Below the pieces are notes generated by a model. The model was not told where the DNA came from. It saw nothing but the letters and a program-made list of their open reading frames with translations, and did not search any database. Position numbers and translations under genes: made by a program. From Owenia fusiformis (taxonomy: Eukaryota; Annelida; Polychaeta; Sabellida; Oweniidae), in contig CAIIXF020000012.1 in assembly GCA_903813345.2 (NCBI GenBank), positions 23,388,184-23,448,183 on the forward strand: DNA of 60,000 nucleotides. The letters are read 5' to 3'. Positions 23,100-33,627 of the stretch are shown piece after piece. How positions within the stretch are numbered: the first letter of the stretch is position 1; each line of letters begins with the position of its first letter.

Positions 23100-24235
23100 C
23101 ATTGCCATTTCAGGAAAACCAACAATCAGATTTTCTCCAAATTCGCACACATGATAGAGGATATCGAGTTCTAGAGCTGATTAACTTTTGGGCGGCCATC
23201 TTGTTTTCATTTTGAAGGTTATTCGGAAAATCTTGTCATCGCCATTTCACGAAAACTGCTCATCGGATTTTCTCCAAATTTGCACACATGATATTCTAGA
23301 GCTATTTAACTTTTGGGTAGCCATCTTGTTTTCTGGGGCCATTTTGAAGGTATTTTGGAAAATCTTGTCATCGCAATTTCAGGAAAATCCCTAATCAGAT
23401 TTTTTCCTAATCCGCACATATGATAGAGGATATCCATTTCTAGAGCTAATAAACTTTTAAGCAGCCATCTTGTTTTCTGGTGGCCATTTTGAAGGTTTTT
23501 CGGAAAATCTTGTCATCGCCATTTCAGGAAAACCACTTGTCGTATTGTCTCAAAATCTACACACATGATAGAGGATATCAAGTTCTAGAGCTGATTAACT
23601 TTTGAGCGACCATCTTGTTTTCTGGTGGCCATTTTGAAGGTTTTTCGGAAAATCTTGTCATCGCCATTTCAGGAAAACCACTTGTCGGATTGTCTCAAAA
23701 TTTACACACATGATAGAGAATATCAAGTTCTAGAGCTGAATAACTTTTGGGCGGACTTCTTGTTTTCTGGTGGCCATTTTGAAGGTTTTTCGGAAAATCT
23801 TGTAATCACCATTTCAGGAAAAATGCATGTCGATTTTTCTCCAAATTTGCACACATCATAGAGGATATCCAGTTGTAGAGCTGAATAACTTTTGGGCGGA
23901 CTTCTTGTTTTCTGGTGGCCATTTTGAAGGTTTTTCAGAAAATCTTGTAATCACCATTTCAGGAAAAATGCATGTAGATTTTTCTCCAAATTTGCACACA
24001 TCATAGAGGATATCCAGTTGTAGAGCTGAATAACTTTTGGGTGGCCATCCTGTTTGTGGTGGCCATTTTGAAGGTTTCTGATAAATCTTGTCATTGCCAT
24101 TTCGGAAAACCTGCTTGTTGGATTGTCTCACATGATAGAGGATATCAAGTTCGAGCTGATTAACTTCTGAGCAGACATTTTCTCTGGTGGCCATTTTGAA
24201 AGTTTTTGATGGCATCTTCTCTTTCACGTCATATT
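23100..24235 (+). repeat. Satellite array, about 145-bp monomer, about 8 copies
   Basis: The anchor TTAACTTTTGGGCGG and variants recurs at about 23181, 23306, 23451, 23595, 23740, 23885, 24030 and 24160. Each unit has GATAGAGGATATC, TTCTAGAGCTGA, GGCCATTTTGAAGG and AATCTTGTCATCGCCATTTC. Open frames on both strands here are repeat artefacts. Confidence 0.85.
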
Positions 24236-24759
24236 CCTTCTTTTATTAGCTCTGGGTGCCTTGATTTCAAGTAACTATGGCAACCATTTCCTATCTAATG
24301 TCTAAATATTTTTGCTGGATTAATAAAACATTCCATGCTGCACATTCTGTAAAAATTTCATAAGAATAGATTGAATAATAACTTAATGATCAACCGTCTT
24401 ATGACCAAAATTTTTATTTTATTCATTGTTAAAGACCTAAATCGCATTGCAGTTGAGGTCTGTGGCAATTAGACTATATCCTCTAGTCTGAAATTTTTGG
24501 GAAATTTGAAATGAAAATATTCAGACTATAGCCCACATATGTTAAAATTTGGGATTGAAAATTATTTGTTTATATAGGAAGTGCCATTCAAAATGGCCAA
24601 TGGAGTAAATTAATTCGCATATTTGTTACTTCCCCTAGCTTTATTTCCATTTGACAATACGCTGTGTTACTTTTTATCGTATCTTAAAAAGGTACAATAT
24701 TGTTGTCAGCTTGATGGGCGGTAGGGCGAGCGAGCCACAGGTGGCGTCTCAGCTTTCTT
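24236..24759. other. Inverted end of composite, then unassigned sequence
   Basis: 24240-24401 is the right inverted arm of the composite. 24402-24759 shows nothing recognisable. Confidence 0.4.
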
Positions 24760-26020
24760 GTCATCACAATTCCAGGAAAACTGCTTGATGGATTTGCTTC
24801 AAATTTTCACACACATTACATGGTAACAAGTTCTAGAGCTGATTAACTTTTAGACGGCCATCTTGGAAGTTTTTAGATAAATCTTATCGCAATTCCAGTA
24901 AAATCACTAAACGGATTATTTCAAATTTTCACACATGTTACATAATTGCTGGAATTACACCACAAAATCCGCTAAAATGTTTTAGTGGAAGGCTTTACAA
25001 AATCGCCATTCTGATTACATCAACATTTCTAAAGCGTCTTAGGAATTACATTTTGGAATTACACCTGTTTTTCTAAAACGCCCTTCGTGCACTTTTAACG
25101 ATGTACATGTAGTTATGGATAATATCCAGCATACATGTATGTGTACATCTCCTGTAAATGTATTCTTTTTGCATCTAAGACAAAACTATCTTCCATAATT
25201 TGATTAAAAATGCATGACATTGCATAATTTTTATTCATCTTTTATTAATTATGAGAAAACATAATAAAAAGGTAAAAGAAAAATATGTACATATTCTCTA
25301 AAGATAACACTTGATTTCGATGTGACCAGGCAACCATCATCCATTTTTCAATTTAGATATGAGGTCTTATTTTGTTTAGGGCAAATGTTAAAAACTAGTA
25401 AAAACCTGGGTAAGGTGTCTTACAAAAACTGATTCCATCTCGTATTCTGCCGGCCATCTTGGAAGCTTTTAGATGAATTGTGTCATCGCGATTCCAAGAA
25501 AACCACTTAACGGATTTGTTTCAAATTTTCACACATGTTTCATAGTAAGAAATTCTAAGAGATTAACTTTTCCACAGCTATTTTACATTCTGACAACCAT
25601 CTTGGAAGTTTTTATTATAGTTAAATCTTCTCATCGCGATTCCAGGAAAACTTCTTACTGATGTATTTCTTTTCACACATGTTACATGGTATGATGTTCT
25701 AGAACTGATTAACTTTTAGGTGGCCATCTTGCAATTTGTTGGCTATCTTGAAAGATTTCTGATAAATTGTGTCATCACGATTCCAGGAAAACCACTTAAC
25801 GGATTTACTTCAAATTTTCACATATGTTACATACATGTAGTAAGAAGTTCTAGAGCCGATTAACTTTTCGGCAGCCATCTTCTAAGTTTTAGGTAAATCT
25901 TGTCATCGCAATTCCAGGAAAACCATTTAACAGATTTACTATAAATTTTTACGCATTTTACATGGTAGGTTTTCTAGAACTAATTAATTTTTGGCGGCCA
26001 TCTTGCTTTCTTGGTCATCA
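24760..26020 (+). repeat. Second, diverged satellite array
   Basis: The monomers share the plan of the first array but with GCAATTCCAGGAAAAC, TTCAAATTTTCACACATG and TTACATGGTA. The anchor GATTAACTTTT lies at about 24841, 25561, 25707, 25858 and 25981. A stretch of unrelated sequence interrupts it (about 24940-25430, with GGAATTACA repeats). Confidence 0.75.
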
Positions 26021-26161
26021 AGCCACCAGTATGACTCGATTGAATTGAATTTTCAAATTTCTGGAATGCCATAAAGCTAAATAATCAAAAGAACTATAAA
26101 TATTTACCGAGAATGTGTTCACATTTCTTCAGAACCCGGAATTTCGCGATTCGTACTAGTA

Positions 26162-26184
26162 NNNNNNNNNNNNNNNNNNNNNNN
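26162..26184. other. Assembly gap (23 N)
   Basis: Twenty-three undetermined bases. They abut a tandem repeat, which is a common reason for a gap. Confidence 1.
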
Positions 26185-26390
26185 ATGAGATCCATGTAAG
26201 CTAATATATGTATGTGCCTATGAGATCCATAGTTGTCAGCTGCCAATGATCACTGAATATATCTATGAGATCCATGTAAGCTCCTGTATGTGTCTATGAG
26301 ATCCATAGTTGTCAGCTGCCAATGATCACTGAATATATCTATGAGATCCATGTAAGCTTAATATATGTATGTGTCTATGAGGGAAAATGA
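26185..26390 (+). repeat. Tandem repeat, about 76-80 bp, truncated by gap
   Basis: ATGAGATCCATGTAAGCT starts units at 26185, 26265 and 26341. Each carries a second ATGAGATCCATAG and GTCAGCTGCCAATGATCACT. The real array is probably longer than shown. Confidence 0.85.
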
Positions 26391-26643
26391 CACAGAGCAA
26401 ATCGACATAACTTTTGTTATGTGAGAGAGGGAAGAAATTGGACCATAAAGAAAATATCTTCGCATTTCCACAATTTTTGATGATTGGACCTCATGAAAAA
26501 TTAAAATGCTTCCCCCATTTTGAACCTGTGCATAACAGGAGGTCCCCAGGCCAAGGCAACGCTCTTCCAGTAACGCTATCAGATCATCCACAGTTATTTG
26601 AGCCTTTAATGAATTAAATTGTGAATAGGATGTCAGTTTTGTA
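26391..26643. other. Nothing identified
   Basis: No supported gene. Overlapping frames on both strands share no motif with a known family. Confidence 0.35.
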
Positions 26644-27408
26644 TTAAGGTCTCATGGAAGTTAACAGGAAATGACAAAACAAAAAATGACAAAGCCATGC
26701 TGGATTTTGAAAAATTTTTGAACCAAGATAATAGAGTTCTGTTTGGACCTCCAGTCAGTTTAACTAGTTCCAAATATCATTTACATGACCAGGAACACAA
26801 TTGAAATGGTCAGAATGACCATAAACATGATAAAATAACCTTTTTAGCCCTCTGAAAATGTGACTGAAAAATAGCTAAAAGTAGGTGCTCAGGAAAGGTC
26901 AATGAACAGAATCTTTTGATTTTTTCAGAAAATGTGTCCAATATATTGCTCTAAATGACACAATCTTTGAAATTTAAAAAAATCGTCTGAAACAATAATG
27001 GCTGTAGTAAAAAGGAAAATAGATCGATTTTCAATTCAGTTTTTTTCAATTTTTTCTTTTTCTAAGAATGATATCAAATTTTTTTGAATTGTATCATTTA
27101 GAGCAATATATTGGGCACATTTTCTGAAAAAGTCAAAATATTCTGTTCAGTGACCTTTCCTGAGCACCTACTCTAAGCTATTTTTTAGTCACATTTTCAG
27201 AGGGCTGAAAAGGTTATTCTATCATGTTTATGGTCATTCTGACCATTTCAACTGTGTTCCCGGTCATGTAAATGATATGTGGAACTAGTTAAACTGACTG
27301 GAGGTCCAAACAGAACTCTGTTATCTTGGTTCAAAAAATTTTCAAAATCCAGCATGGCTTTGTCATTTTTTGTTTTGTCATTTCCTGTTAACTTCCATGA
27401 GACCTTAT
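26644..27408. mobile_element. 765-bp foldback element, about 380-bp arms
   Basis: The whole element is a palindrome centred near 27026. TTAAGGTCTCATGGAAG at the left is mirrored at 27407. Arm landmarks include TCAGAATGACCAT, AGGAAAGGTCA and CAATATATTG. The left edge TTAA and right edge TTAT suggest a TTAA target with one change. Diverged copies lie at 27833 and 18050-19055. Short open frames inside are not conserved between copies. Confidence 0.85.
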
Positions 27409-27832
27409 ACATAGAGATTTTACATTTTGGCATGCCAACCTAAGGTCCTTACCATGGCATGGGTGCACTAAGGTCCTATCACTTTTGGAAGAGTTTATTT
27501 TCATTCAAAAGGTAGTATAGGAGTCGATACATTTTATAAGCACAACATTTGAATACACACTCAGTGGAGTCAGTTACTTGAATAAAACCTAGACATTGCA
27601 AATCTATATAGTAATGTATTAGTATAGTATTTAATTTATCAATTGTGCAAAAGACCCCATGCAGAACAGTTCTAGTGATAAAGACAATCTTCCCATTACA
27701 AACCAAAGGCTTTACCAAAATGCCCAAAAAATCACTATTGATTTTTCTATTATTGCAGACATTTATGGTTAGTTTATTGACTAAATTTCACAAACAGGCA
27801 CAATTCTAAAAAATCTTACTTGGAAATTCAAA
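27409..27832. other. Nothing identified
   Basis: AT-rich spacer between two members of the foldback family. Confidence 0.35.
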
Positions 27833-28520
27833 TTAAGGTGCTATGGAAGTTAACAGGAAATGACAAAACAAAAAATGTCAAAACCATGTTGGATTTTGAA
27901 AATTTTTTGAATCAAGATAACAGAGTTCTGTTTGGACCTCCAGTCAGTTTAATTAGTTCCACATATCATTTACATGACTGGGAACACAAGGAAAATGGTC
28001 AGAATGACCATAAACATGATGAAATAACCTTTTCAGCCCTCTGAAAAAGTGGAAAACGATATTTCCCATGTTATTTTCCAATAGGAAAAATCATTGCTTT
28101 CAGCTAAGTTTGGTCACCCATAATGAGTATCTTTAAAACCCTTGAAGGAATCACTTATTCCTTTAAAGTGGTTAACTATGTGTCAAAATGCAACATATTG
28201 ATGCAAGAAAAATTAAAAAAAGCAGGGATGGAAGGGGTCGAAAATTAGGAAAACATTTCAGAAAAAACATGTGGGTGGGTTGTTTGCATCTACCCTGTCT
28301 CAAAGTCAAAATTATTTTATCATCTCTAGAAGTGATTTTCCTGGAGGTAATGCATTGGCCTAACATATGCAATTGTTTAAATCCTCAGAAAATGGCCAAA
28401 ATCCAACATATGACTGTCCAAAATCTGTTGCGCTAATTTCCCTCCTCCTTTCAAAGCTCCTATGACATGTATGATTTAGAGTAATATATTGGGCACATTT
28501 TCTGAGAAGTCTTTACATGA
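27833..28520 (+). mobile_element. Interrupted copy of the foldback family
   Basis: 27833-28045 matches the left arm of 26644-27408 closely, starting TTAAGGTGCTATGGAAGTTA. 28465-28505 matches part of the other arm (TTGGGCACATTTTCTGA). The 400 bases between are unrelated, so the copy was interrupted or partly lost. Confidence 0.65.
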
Positions 28521-28600
28521 TGTTTAGGGTCATTCATTCATACAAACTAGAGAGAGTATGAGAATATTGATTAATCCAATCTGAGTAATATGATAGATAG

Positions 28601-30810
28601 TTCGTCGCATGAGAATAACTTTGTACTATCTCACATTTTTACGGAACTGAGAAATCAAGGTTTGAAAGTTTAGAGGTCTGTATCTTACTTAGTATTGCTA
28701 TGTGAAATTTGATTTTTTGTATGTCACCTGGTCTCACCCTAGAGATATCGTATATGAAATATCATACCTTGAAACAATTTACAAGATCCTTTTTTAAAAC
28801 TATGGAAATGGAGTTGATACAATTTCCCACCGGAATAACAGCTTATTTCTAATTTCAAATTGTCATATCTGATATCAACTCTTTCAACCAATCAACTCTC
28901 TAAGAATTGGTCATGTGACTTGCAAAACTTGGAGTTATAACAATCTTTTATTAAAACAAAGTATGCCAATATGCATGTTATTGTATCTAGAATGAAAAAT
29001 AATGTTTTGCTTTGTAAAAAAATCTTCAAAAACCAAAGAATATTATTTAATAAAATAAAGAAAATTCAATTTATAAAACTTTAAAATCAATTTCTCAAAT
29101 AAGTACAATTATTTCTTAATTTTGGAATCTCAGGACACCCTTCAAAAAGAATTTATTGCCTTTGAAACTAAGGCAGAAGTACAATGCATTGAAACCAATG
29201 ATGCCAATACGGTCCCCCACATATTTCCCTCGGTATAAACCCTGTAGCCTAAACCTCCCAGCACATTACAATGTAGCCCCTGAGGGCCGGTCCACTGGTC
29301 ATTATCAGGTTATTTTTGATACAGACCAGTTGATTTTTTCACTGGGTATAGGAGAATAACATTGCAACTGGCCCGTAATTCCATTTTGACCAGCAGGTTT
29401 CAGATCCTTAGGGCCTAAGACATAACCAATTTTTATTACATGCACATGGAAGAAATTTGAAAATTGAAAAATAATTTCTAATTCATTTTAGATTAATGAA
29501 AGTGATGAAACCTCGATTTAGGTAATCACATTTTGTTCATTGGGATGCAGCTATCATTATCCATTCATTTTCTGTTGTTTGCTACTCTGTGGAGTACAAT
29601 TGGGAATTGAAGCAATTGTAGAAGTGCAGACTAAGAGTGGCTCTTTGTAAAGAAATTGAACCAATTTGTTACTTTTCCAAAATAAAATGTAGATGATCTA
29701 AAAACAATGATCCCAAAAATGCAAAAGAAAGGACAAATCTGAAAAACATACTAGTAATAAAATAACTAAAAAGATCCCAGATGTTCAGTGAAAAGCGCAA
29801 AGTAAATCATAGATGAAGAGAAAATAAAATAAGTGTTTTAAGGGACTATACTAACATAAAGATAACTCCTTATTGATATAGTGTATGGTCAGTAAAAGTT
29901 AAAGCTAGTTTAAATAGATTTAGCTTTTTTCCACAAACTATAAAACATCATTTTGAAAGAGATTTCAATAGTATAAAGACAGTGATTGCCTTTGAGCAAT
30001 GTAGTGCAAAATATGACAGTTACTACTAGTATTTGTTTTGATTACTATATCTAGTATATAACCTATTATTATGTACTCTATTTGAAGAAACAAATAAGTA
30101 GTCATTTTCAACATTTAATGATGACAGCTTCGTATATGCATTTCTATTGCATTTGGCCATTCAAACCCCCATAAGACCTGGTAGCAGGGAAGATAAAGGG
30201 TACTTTTGACTGCTCACATGATCTAATTAACTGGTCATTTGTACTTTTCATCTTCCCTGGTAGCAAGGATTTAGGTTTTCGAGGAAATTAGACATTCTAT
30301 TTCATATCATGTGGCCATGAATAATACAATGAGCATCCCTAATACAAAGAGTAATTGAGGGCATATAATTTGAATATGCATGGGATTACACATACTGTAT
30401 CATTTTATTTTTTTGATCTACTTGTAATAGTTCTAAAACTAAAACATGAAAGGCCAGGCATGCAAACTGGCATGGTATTGTGTTACAAAACATTATTTCA
30501 TGCTAGATAGAATAACATGCATATTGGCATACTTCGTTTTAATATAAGATTGTTATAACTCCAAGTTTTTCAAGTCACATGACCAATTCTTAGAGAGTTG
30601 ATTGGTTGAAACAGTTGATATCAGATATGACAATTTGAAATTAGAAATAAGCTGTTTGTCTGGAGATGGTACAATTTCACACTGAATTCTAGCTTAATGA
30701 GAGGGAATTGAGATGGGGCATGTATCTGAGATGAAAGCCTGTGTTTTAAATAGTAAAATTCAATTTTTTTGAAAGAGGCAGTTAGTACAAAGTTATTCTC
30801 ACGCGACGAA
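28601..30810. mobile_element. 2.2-kb element with 340-410-bp inverted ends
   Basis: TTCGTCGCATGAGAATAACT at the left is mirrored by AGTTATTCTCACGCGACGAA at the right. Long blocks pair, for example CAATCAACTCTCTAAGAATT and GCCAATATGCATGTTATT. The middle (29020-30460) shows no recognised transposase and carries a small MITE at 30187. The target duplication was not found. Confidence 0.75.
30187..30257. mobile_element. 71-bp palindromic MITE with 8-bp target duplication
   Basis: GGGAAGATAAAGGGTAC is mirrored by GTACTTTTCATCTTCCC. TGGTAGCA is directly repeated at 30179-30186 and 30258-30265. An 8-bp duplication fits hAT-like or P-like transposition. It is the second copy of the family at 1133-1200. 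Confidence 0.8.
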
Positions 30811-30972
30811 TTGTCGACTCATGTTTAAAAGTCATGAAAACAAAACTATTTAGAATGGGATCACTAATGGAAATGTTATTAATGACTTAAATCGTAAACG
30901 GTTAAGTTGTATTCCAAGAAACTTATCAATTTAGAAATGCAAAATGTTCAATTTTGTTTTTCAATTATAAAA
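30811..30972. other. Nothing identified
   Basis: Short spacer between the long-inverted-repeat element and the open frame that follows. Confidence 0.3.
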
Positions 30973-31230
30973 ATGGCACCTGTAGAGAACAACGTTTACA
31001 AAATTATTTTAAACGGAGATATTTACTTATGTAACATTCGTTGGCATGTGTCAGGGTGTAAATATGAAGAATATGCTTTTGATTCTGTATCTTGTTCCCA
31101 AAGGAATTTGTTAAGGAGCGGGTATATCTTAACGTACTTTTATCATCCCGAACTGAAACATTTCGAATACTTATTTCGAAAACGCTTTGTTGAGAATGGA
31201 TGCGAGATGTACTCAAAATTAATACGTTAA
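30973..31230 (+). CDS. Unrecognised open frame, 85 residues
   Basis: From the ATG at 30973 (context AAAATGG) the frame gives MAPVENNVYKIILNGDIYLC and continues to SKLIR and a stop. The frame is open upstream to 30907. The protein is mixed in composition, with several Cys, Trp and aromatic residues (IRWHVSGCKYEEY, HPELKHFEYLF), less biased than the AT-rich random frames nearby. I see no known domain, signal peptide or membrane segment. It begins about 160 bases beyond the right end of the element at 28601-30810 and could be part of a mobile element or chance. A minus-strand frame overlaps it. Confidence 0.2.
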   Translation: MAPVENNVYKIILNGDIYLCNIRWHVSGCKYEEYAFDSVSCSQRNLLRSGYILTYFYHPELKHFEYLFRKRFVENGCEMYSKLIR

Positions 31231-31494
31231 AATGTGCATTATCATCTTAATAACCACCTCACAAATTATTTTGGAAATCAAAGAAGTACGATTTTTGAGA
31301 TTTTTATTTTCGAATGTTGACTTAGTTACTCGACTTGACTGTTGGTAGGAATTTATTCATCATTTGCAGGTATGAAGCTTTGGATTCATTAATTGTGCTA
31401 CTAAGAGTGAACGGGAATTATTTGTCTACCGCTTAGGAGGGTTTGAGACATGAAACTTAGAATTTAGCTCATTACTTTCAAGAAGCTCATTACG
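31231..31494. other. Nothing identified
   Basis: No feature seen. Confidence 0.3.
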
Positions 31495-31600
31495 GGAGGG
31501 CGGCCACATTTCAAGTCAGGAAAAAATTGCGCGAAAAAAATGTTAGGCTTCTAAAACCAAAAATTGGACTATATTTTGAAAATTTAATGTCTCAAGGGTA
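31495..31600 (+). mobile_element. Truncated relic of the 13651 MITE family
   Basis: ATTTCAAGTCAGGAAAAAAT, then GCGAAAAAAAT and CTAAAACCAAAAA, follow the order of the 13651-13965 element (there ATTTCAAGTCAGAGAAAAAT and CTAAAACCAAAAAG), without its ends. Confidence 0.6.
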
Positions 31601-32440
31601 GATATATTATTGACTAAGGGATAATACCAATATCCCGAACCGACTGTAGGATGATCTGATTTTCATAACATTTAACCGTGTTGTGGATTAGTAAGATATA
31701 TTCTGATTTCGCTGTTTCATACGATCGGTTGAGATGAGAATATAGATCCTATTAACTGAACCAATGACTAAAACATCTATTTAAATAGGGAGATGATTGT
31801 TATTTGGGGATTATTGGCACTTCAACAAGTTTAATCAAACCAGATAAAGTACAATCTGTATGTAAAAGGTATTTACAAAAACACTAGACTGGTTGGCAAG
31901 TTCCAGCCTGGCATATTGACAAGTTGACGACAACTATTCATGTAGTGATCAACACTGGCTACAATTGAACTAGTTAGGTAATGAAGAATATTCTTTTAAT
32001 TAATTGTCAGATTTATGCCTTTTACCATGTTAAATCTCACAAATCTTTTGTTATATACAGTATATGGGAGTATTTTGATACAGGTATCCCGCCGACTCGT
32101 TAAACTATAAGTACTAAAGTAGGCCTATTTTCACTTTCAAGAGCCTTTTTAGAGTGTTTCATATGATTCTGGTCTATGACATTTTAAGGAAAATTACGAA
32201 CAAAAATATTGATGAATTGATCATGAAGAACACGAGGCGTCTTTAGATTATCTGAGCATCCAAATAGAAATTCAGGAAACTGCTAAAATCATTTTCTAAA
32301 TAAGCAAAATGTACTATTTTTGAAAAATCATTGTGTAAAATCCTAAGCTTTAAAACATCTTATCCAGGACTTTATATGGGACAGCCGTTGTATAACTTTG
32401 TAATCCAAAAATAGTTGCTTGCGCATGAGCACTCGCACTC
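31601..32440. other. Upstream region of the EF-hand gene, nothing identified
   Basis: No repeat ends or coding potential recognised. Distal regulatory elements could be here but none is evident. Confidence 0.35.
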
Positions 32441-32490
32441 CTATTTAACACATATATTTATGCAAATCTACCATATCAACATTCATCGAA
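32441..32490 (+). promoter_or_regulatory. TATA-type core promoter of the EF-hand gene
   Basis: TATATTTA at 32453-32460 overlaps an octamer-like ATGCAAAT at 32460-32467. A pyrimidine/A start (TTCATC, A at 32485) lies about 32 bases downstream, the usual TATA-to-start distance. A GCGCATG motif lies at 32421. The predicted 5' UTR is then about 30 bases. Confidence 0.45.
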
Positions 32491-32514
32491 GTCGAAGTCG
32501 GCAAAGCAACAGAA

Positions 32515-33117
32515 ATGGCATCAAACAAAGCATCTGACATTTGGAAGAAAAAAATGAAAACATTCCATACTGTCTGTGATAGAGATAACGACGGTTTCCT
32601 AACACGAAAGGACTACGAAGACATCGTCGTCAGGATGACTGCGTATATGAAGGAAAGAAAAATTGAGCCATCACAATCGATGTTAGAAGCTATCCGAAGA
32701 AATTACGTCGACGAAATGTGGTGTGAGTTTGTTGCGCTTGGACCGAATAAAGGTGACACGCGCAAAGTGAGCGTTGAAGAATTTACTATCAACGTTTTTC
32801 GATCACTTGCAATTGGTCTACCGGAATCAGATAAAGAAAAAGTTGCAGCAATATCGCTCTGTAGTAGCACCGCTGCATTCTATTTTGACGTCATCGACTT
32901 TGATGAGAATGGCACTATCTCCTACGATGGATATGAAGGTTTTCTTAACCTGATTGGTGCTGATCCACGACAAGCAAAAACCGCTTTCAAATCAATCGAC
33001 ACCGATGGCAATGGCACCATCAGCCGTGAAGAATTCGCCAGTGCGTTCCTTGACTTCTGGCTAAATCCAAGCAAAGAGGGTGTGGGGGAGTTGCTGTTCG
33101 GGAAACTGGTCGACTAG
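32515..33117 (+). CDS. EF-hand sarcoplasmic calcium-binding protein / calexcitin-like
   Basis: A single uninterrupted 200-codon frame predicts a soluble cytosolic EF-hand calcium buffer or sensor. Loop 1 (residues 22-33, DRDNDGFLTRKD) and loop 4 (162-173, DTDGNGTISREE) have the ligand pattern. Loop 3 (128-139, DFDENGTISYDG) has Gly where the twelfth-position Glu or Asp normally sits, so binding there is doubtful. The second EF-hand region (about 76-90) has no usable loop, as is common in this family. Length and the C-terminal LLFGKL match sarcoplasmic calcium-binding, calexcitin and luciferin-binding relatives. There is no signal peptide or membrane segment. The ATG at 32515 follows a short leader (AGAAATGG). 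No intron interrupts it, so it could be a retained intronless gene or a retrocopy, but the TATA box argues for its own promoter. The exact subfamily is uncertain. Confidence 0.88.
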   Translation: MASNKASDIWKKKMKTFHTVCDRDNDGFLTRKDYEDIVVRMTAYMKERKIEPSQSMLEAIRRNYVDEMWCEFVALGPNKGDTRKVSVEEFTINVFRSLAIGLPESDKEKVAAISLCSSTAAFYFDVIDFDENGTISYDGYEGFLNLIGADPRQAKTAFKSIDTDGNGTISREEFASAFLDFWLNPSKEGVGELLFGKLVD

Positions 33118-33343
33118 GTGCAAACAAACGATTAATTGGTGTACGTGACTTCTGAACCCCTCTACGCGATCATGTCATGATTCGTTCGGACGATTTACTT
33201 TGGCAACAATATATTCGACTTCGATACTTGGACAAAATATAAATCAATTTCACTTTGGAAGTAGTTAAATATGGCCTTTGTATATAATTAGGGGGAGTGA
33301 GAGGGACCTAACAAAATCGAACATAGATATTGACATTTAATTT

Positions 33344-33627
33344 TACATATGCACTGGCTTAAAAATGGGACACCTACATATACTCTTAAAATATTGAATG
33401 AGAACCGAGTGCAATGAAAATCGATCAGCATGTAGTTACATTTGTGGATAAATAAAATTTTTAATCAAAATATCACAATCTGAAATTGCCATAACTTCTA
33501 AAGCATTAGGTATAAATGATATATGAAAACATGTCATGAAAGCTCATTAAATTCCCCATCTTTATCTGCGTGATCATCAATATTTTAGAAATTGTGCAGT
33601 GTCCCATTTTATGGCCCACCTTGTGTA
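33344..33627. mobile_element. Mariner-like MITE downstream of the EF-hand gene
   Basis: Diverged inverted ends share AAAATGGGACAC and AAAATATTGA in order, with TACA at the left and TGTA at the right. The right end (ATGGCCCACCTTGTGTA) is of the TACAAGGTGG type, like the piece ending at 2884. Confidence 0.6.
33451..33456 (+). other. Candidate polyadenylation signal AATAAA
   Basis: First canonical AATAAA downstream of the EF-hand stop codon (about 334 bases). It lies inside the MITE at 33344-33627. Confidence 0.35.

Larger units (their letters stand above)
20855..24401. mobile_element. 3.5-kb mariner-ended composite element
   Basis: TACGAGGGTTGATCAATGAT opens a left arm (20855-21060). A right arm (about 24240-24401) mirrors it over about 165 bp (shared CAGAATGTGCAG, AATATTTAG, GAAATGGT, CCATAGT and AAATCAAGGCAC) and ends GATCAACCGTCTTA. 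Between them lie a dispersed-repeat copy, a TTAA-flanked MITE and a 145-bp satellite. No transposase was recognised. The arms are diverged, so the element is old. Confidence 0.65.

Noticed and set aside
23625-24227. Open frames on both strands across the satellite
   Set aside because: The frames repeat with the 145-bp period and occur on both strands, as expected of an array without stops rather than a protein.
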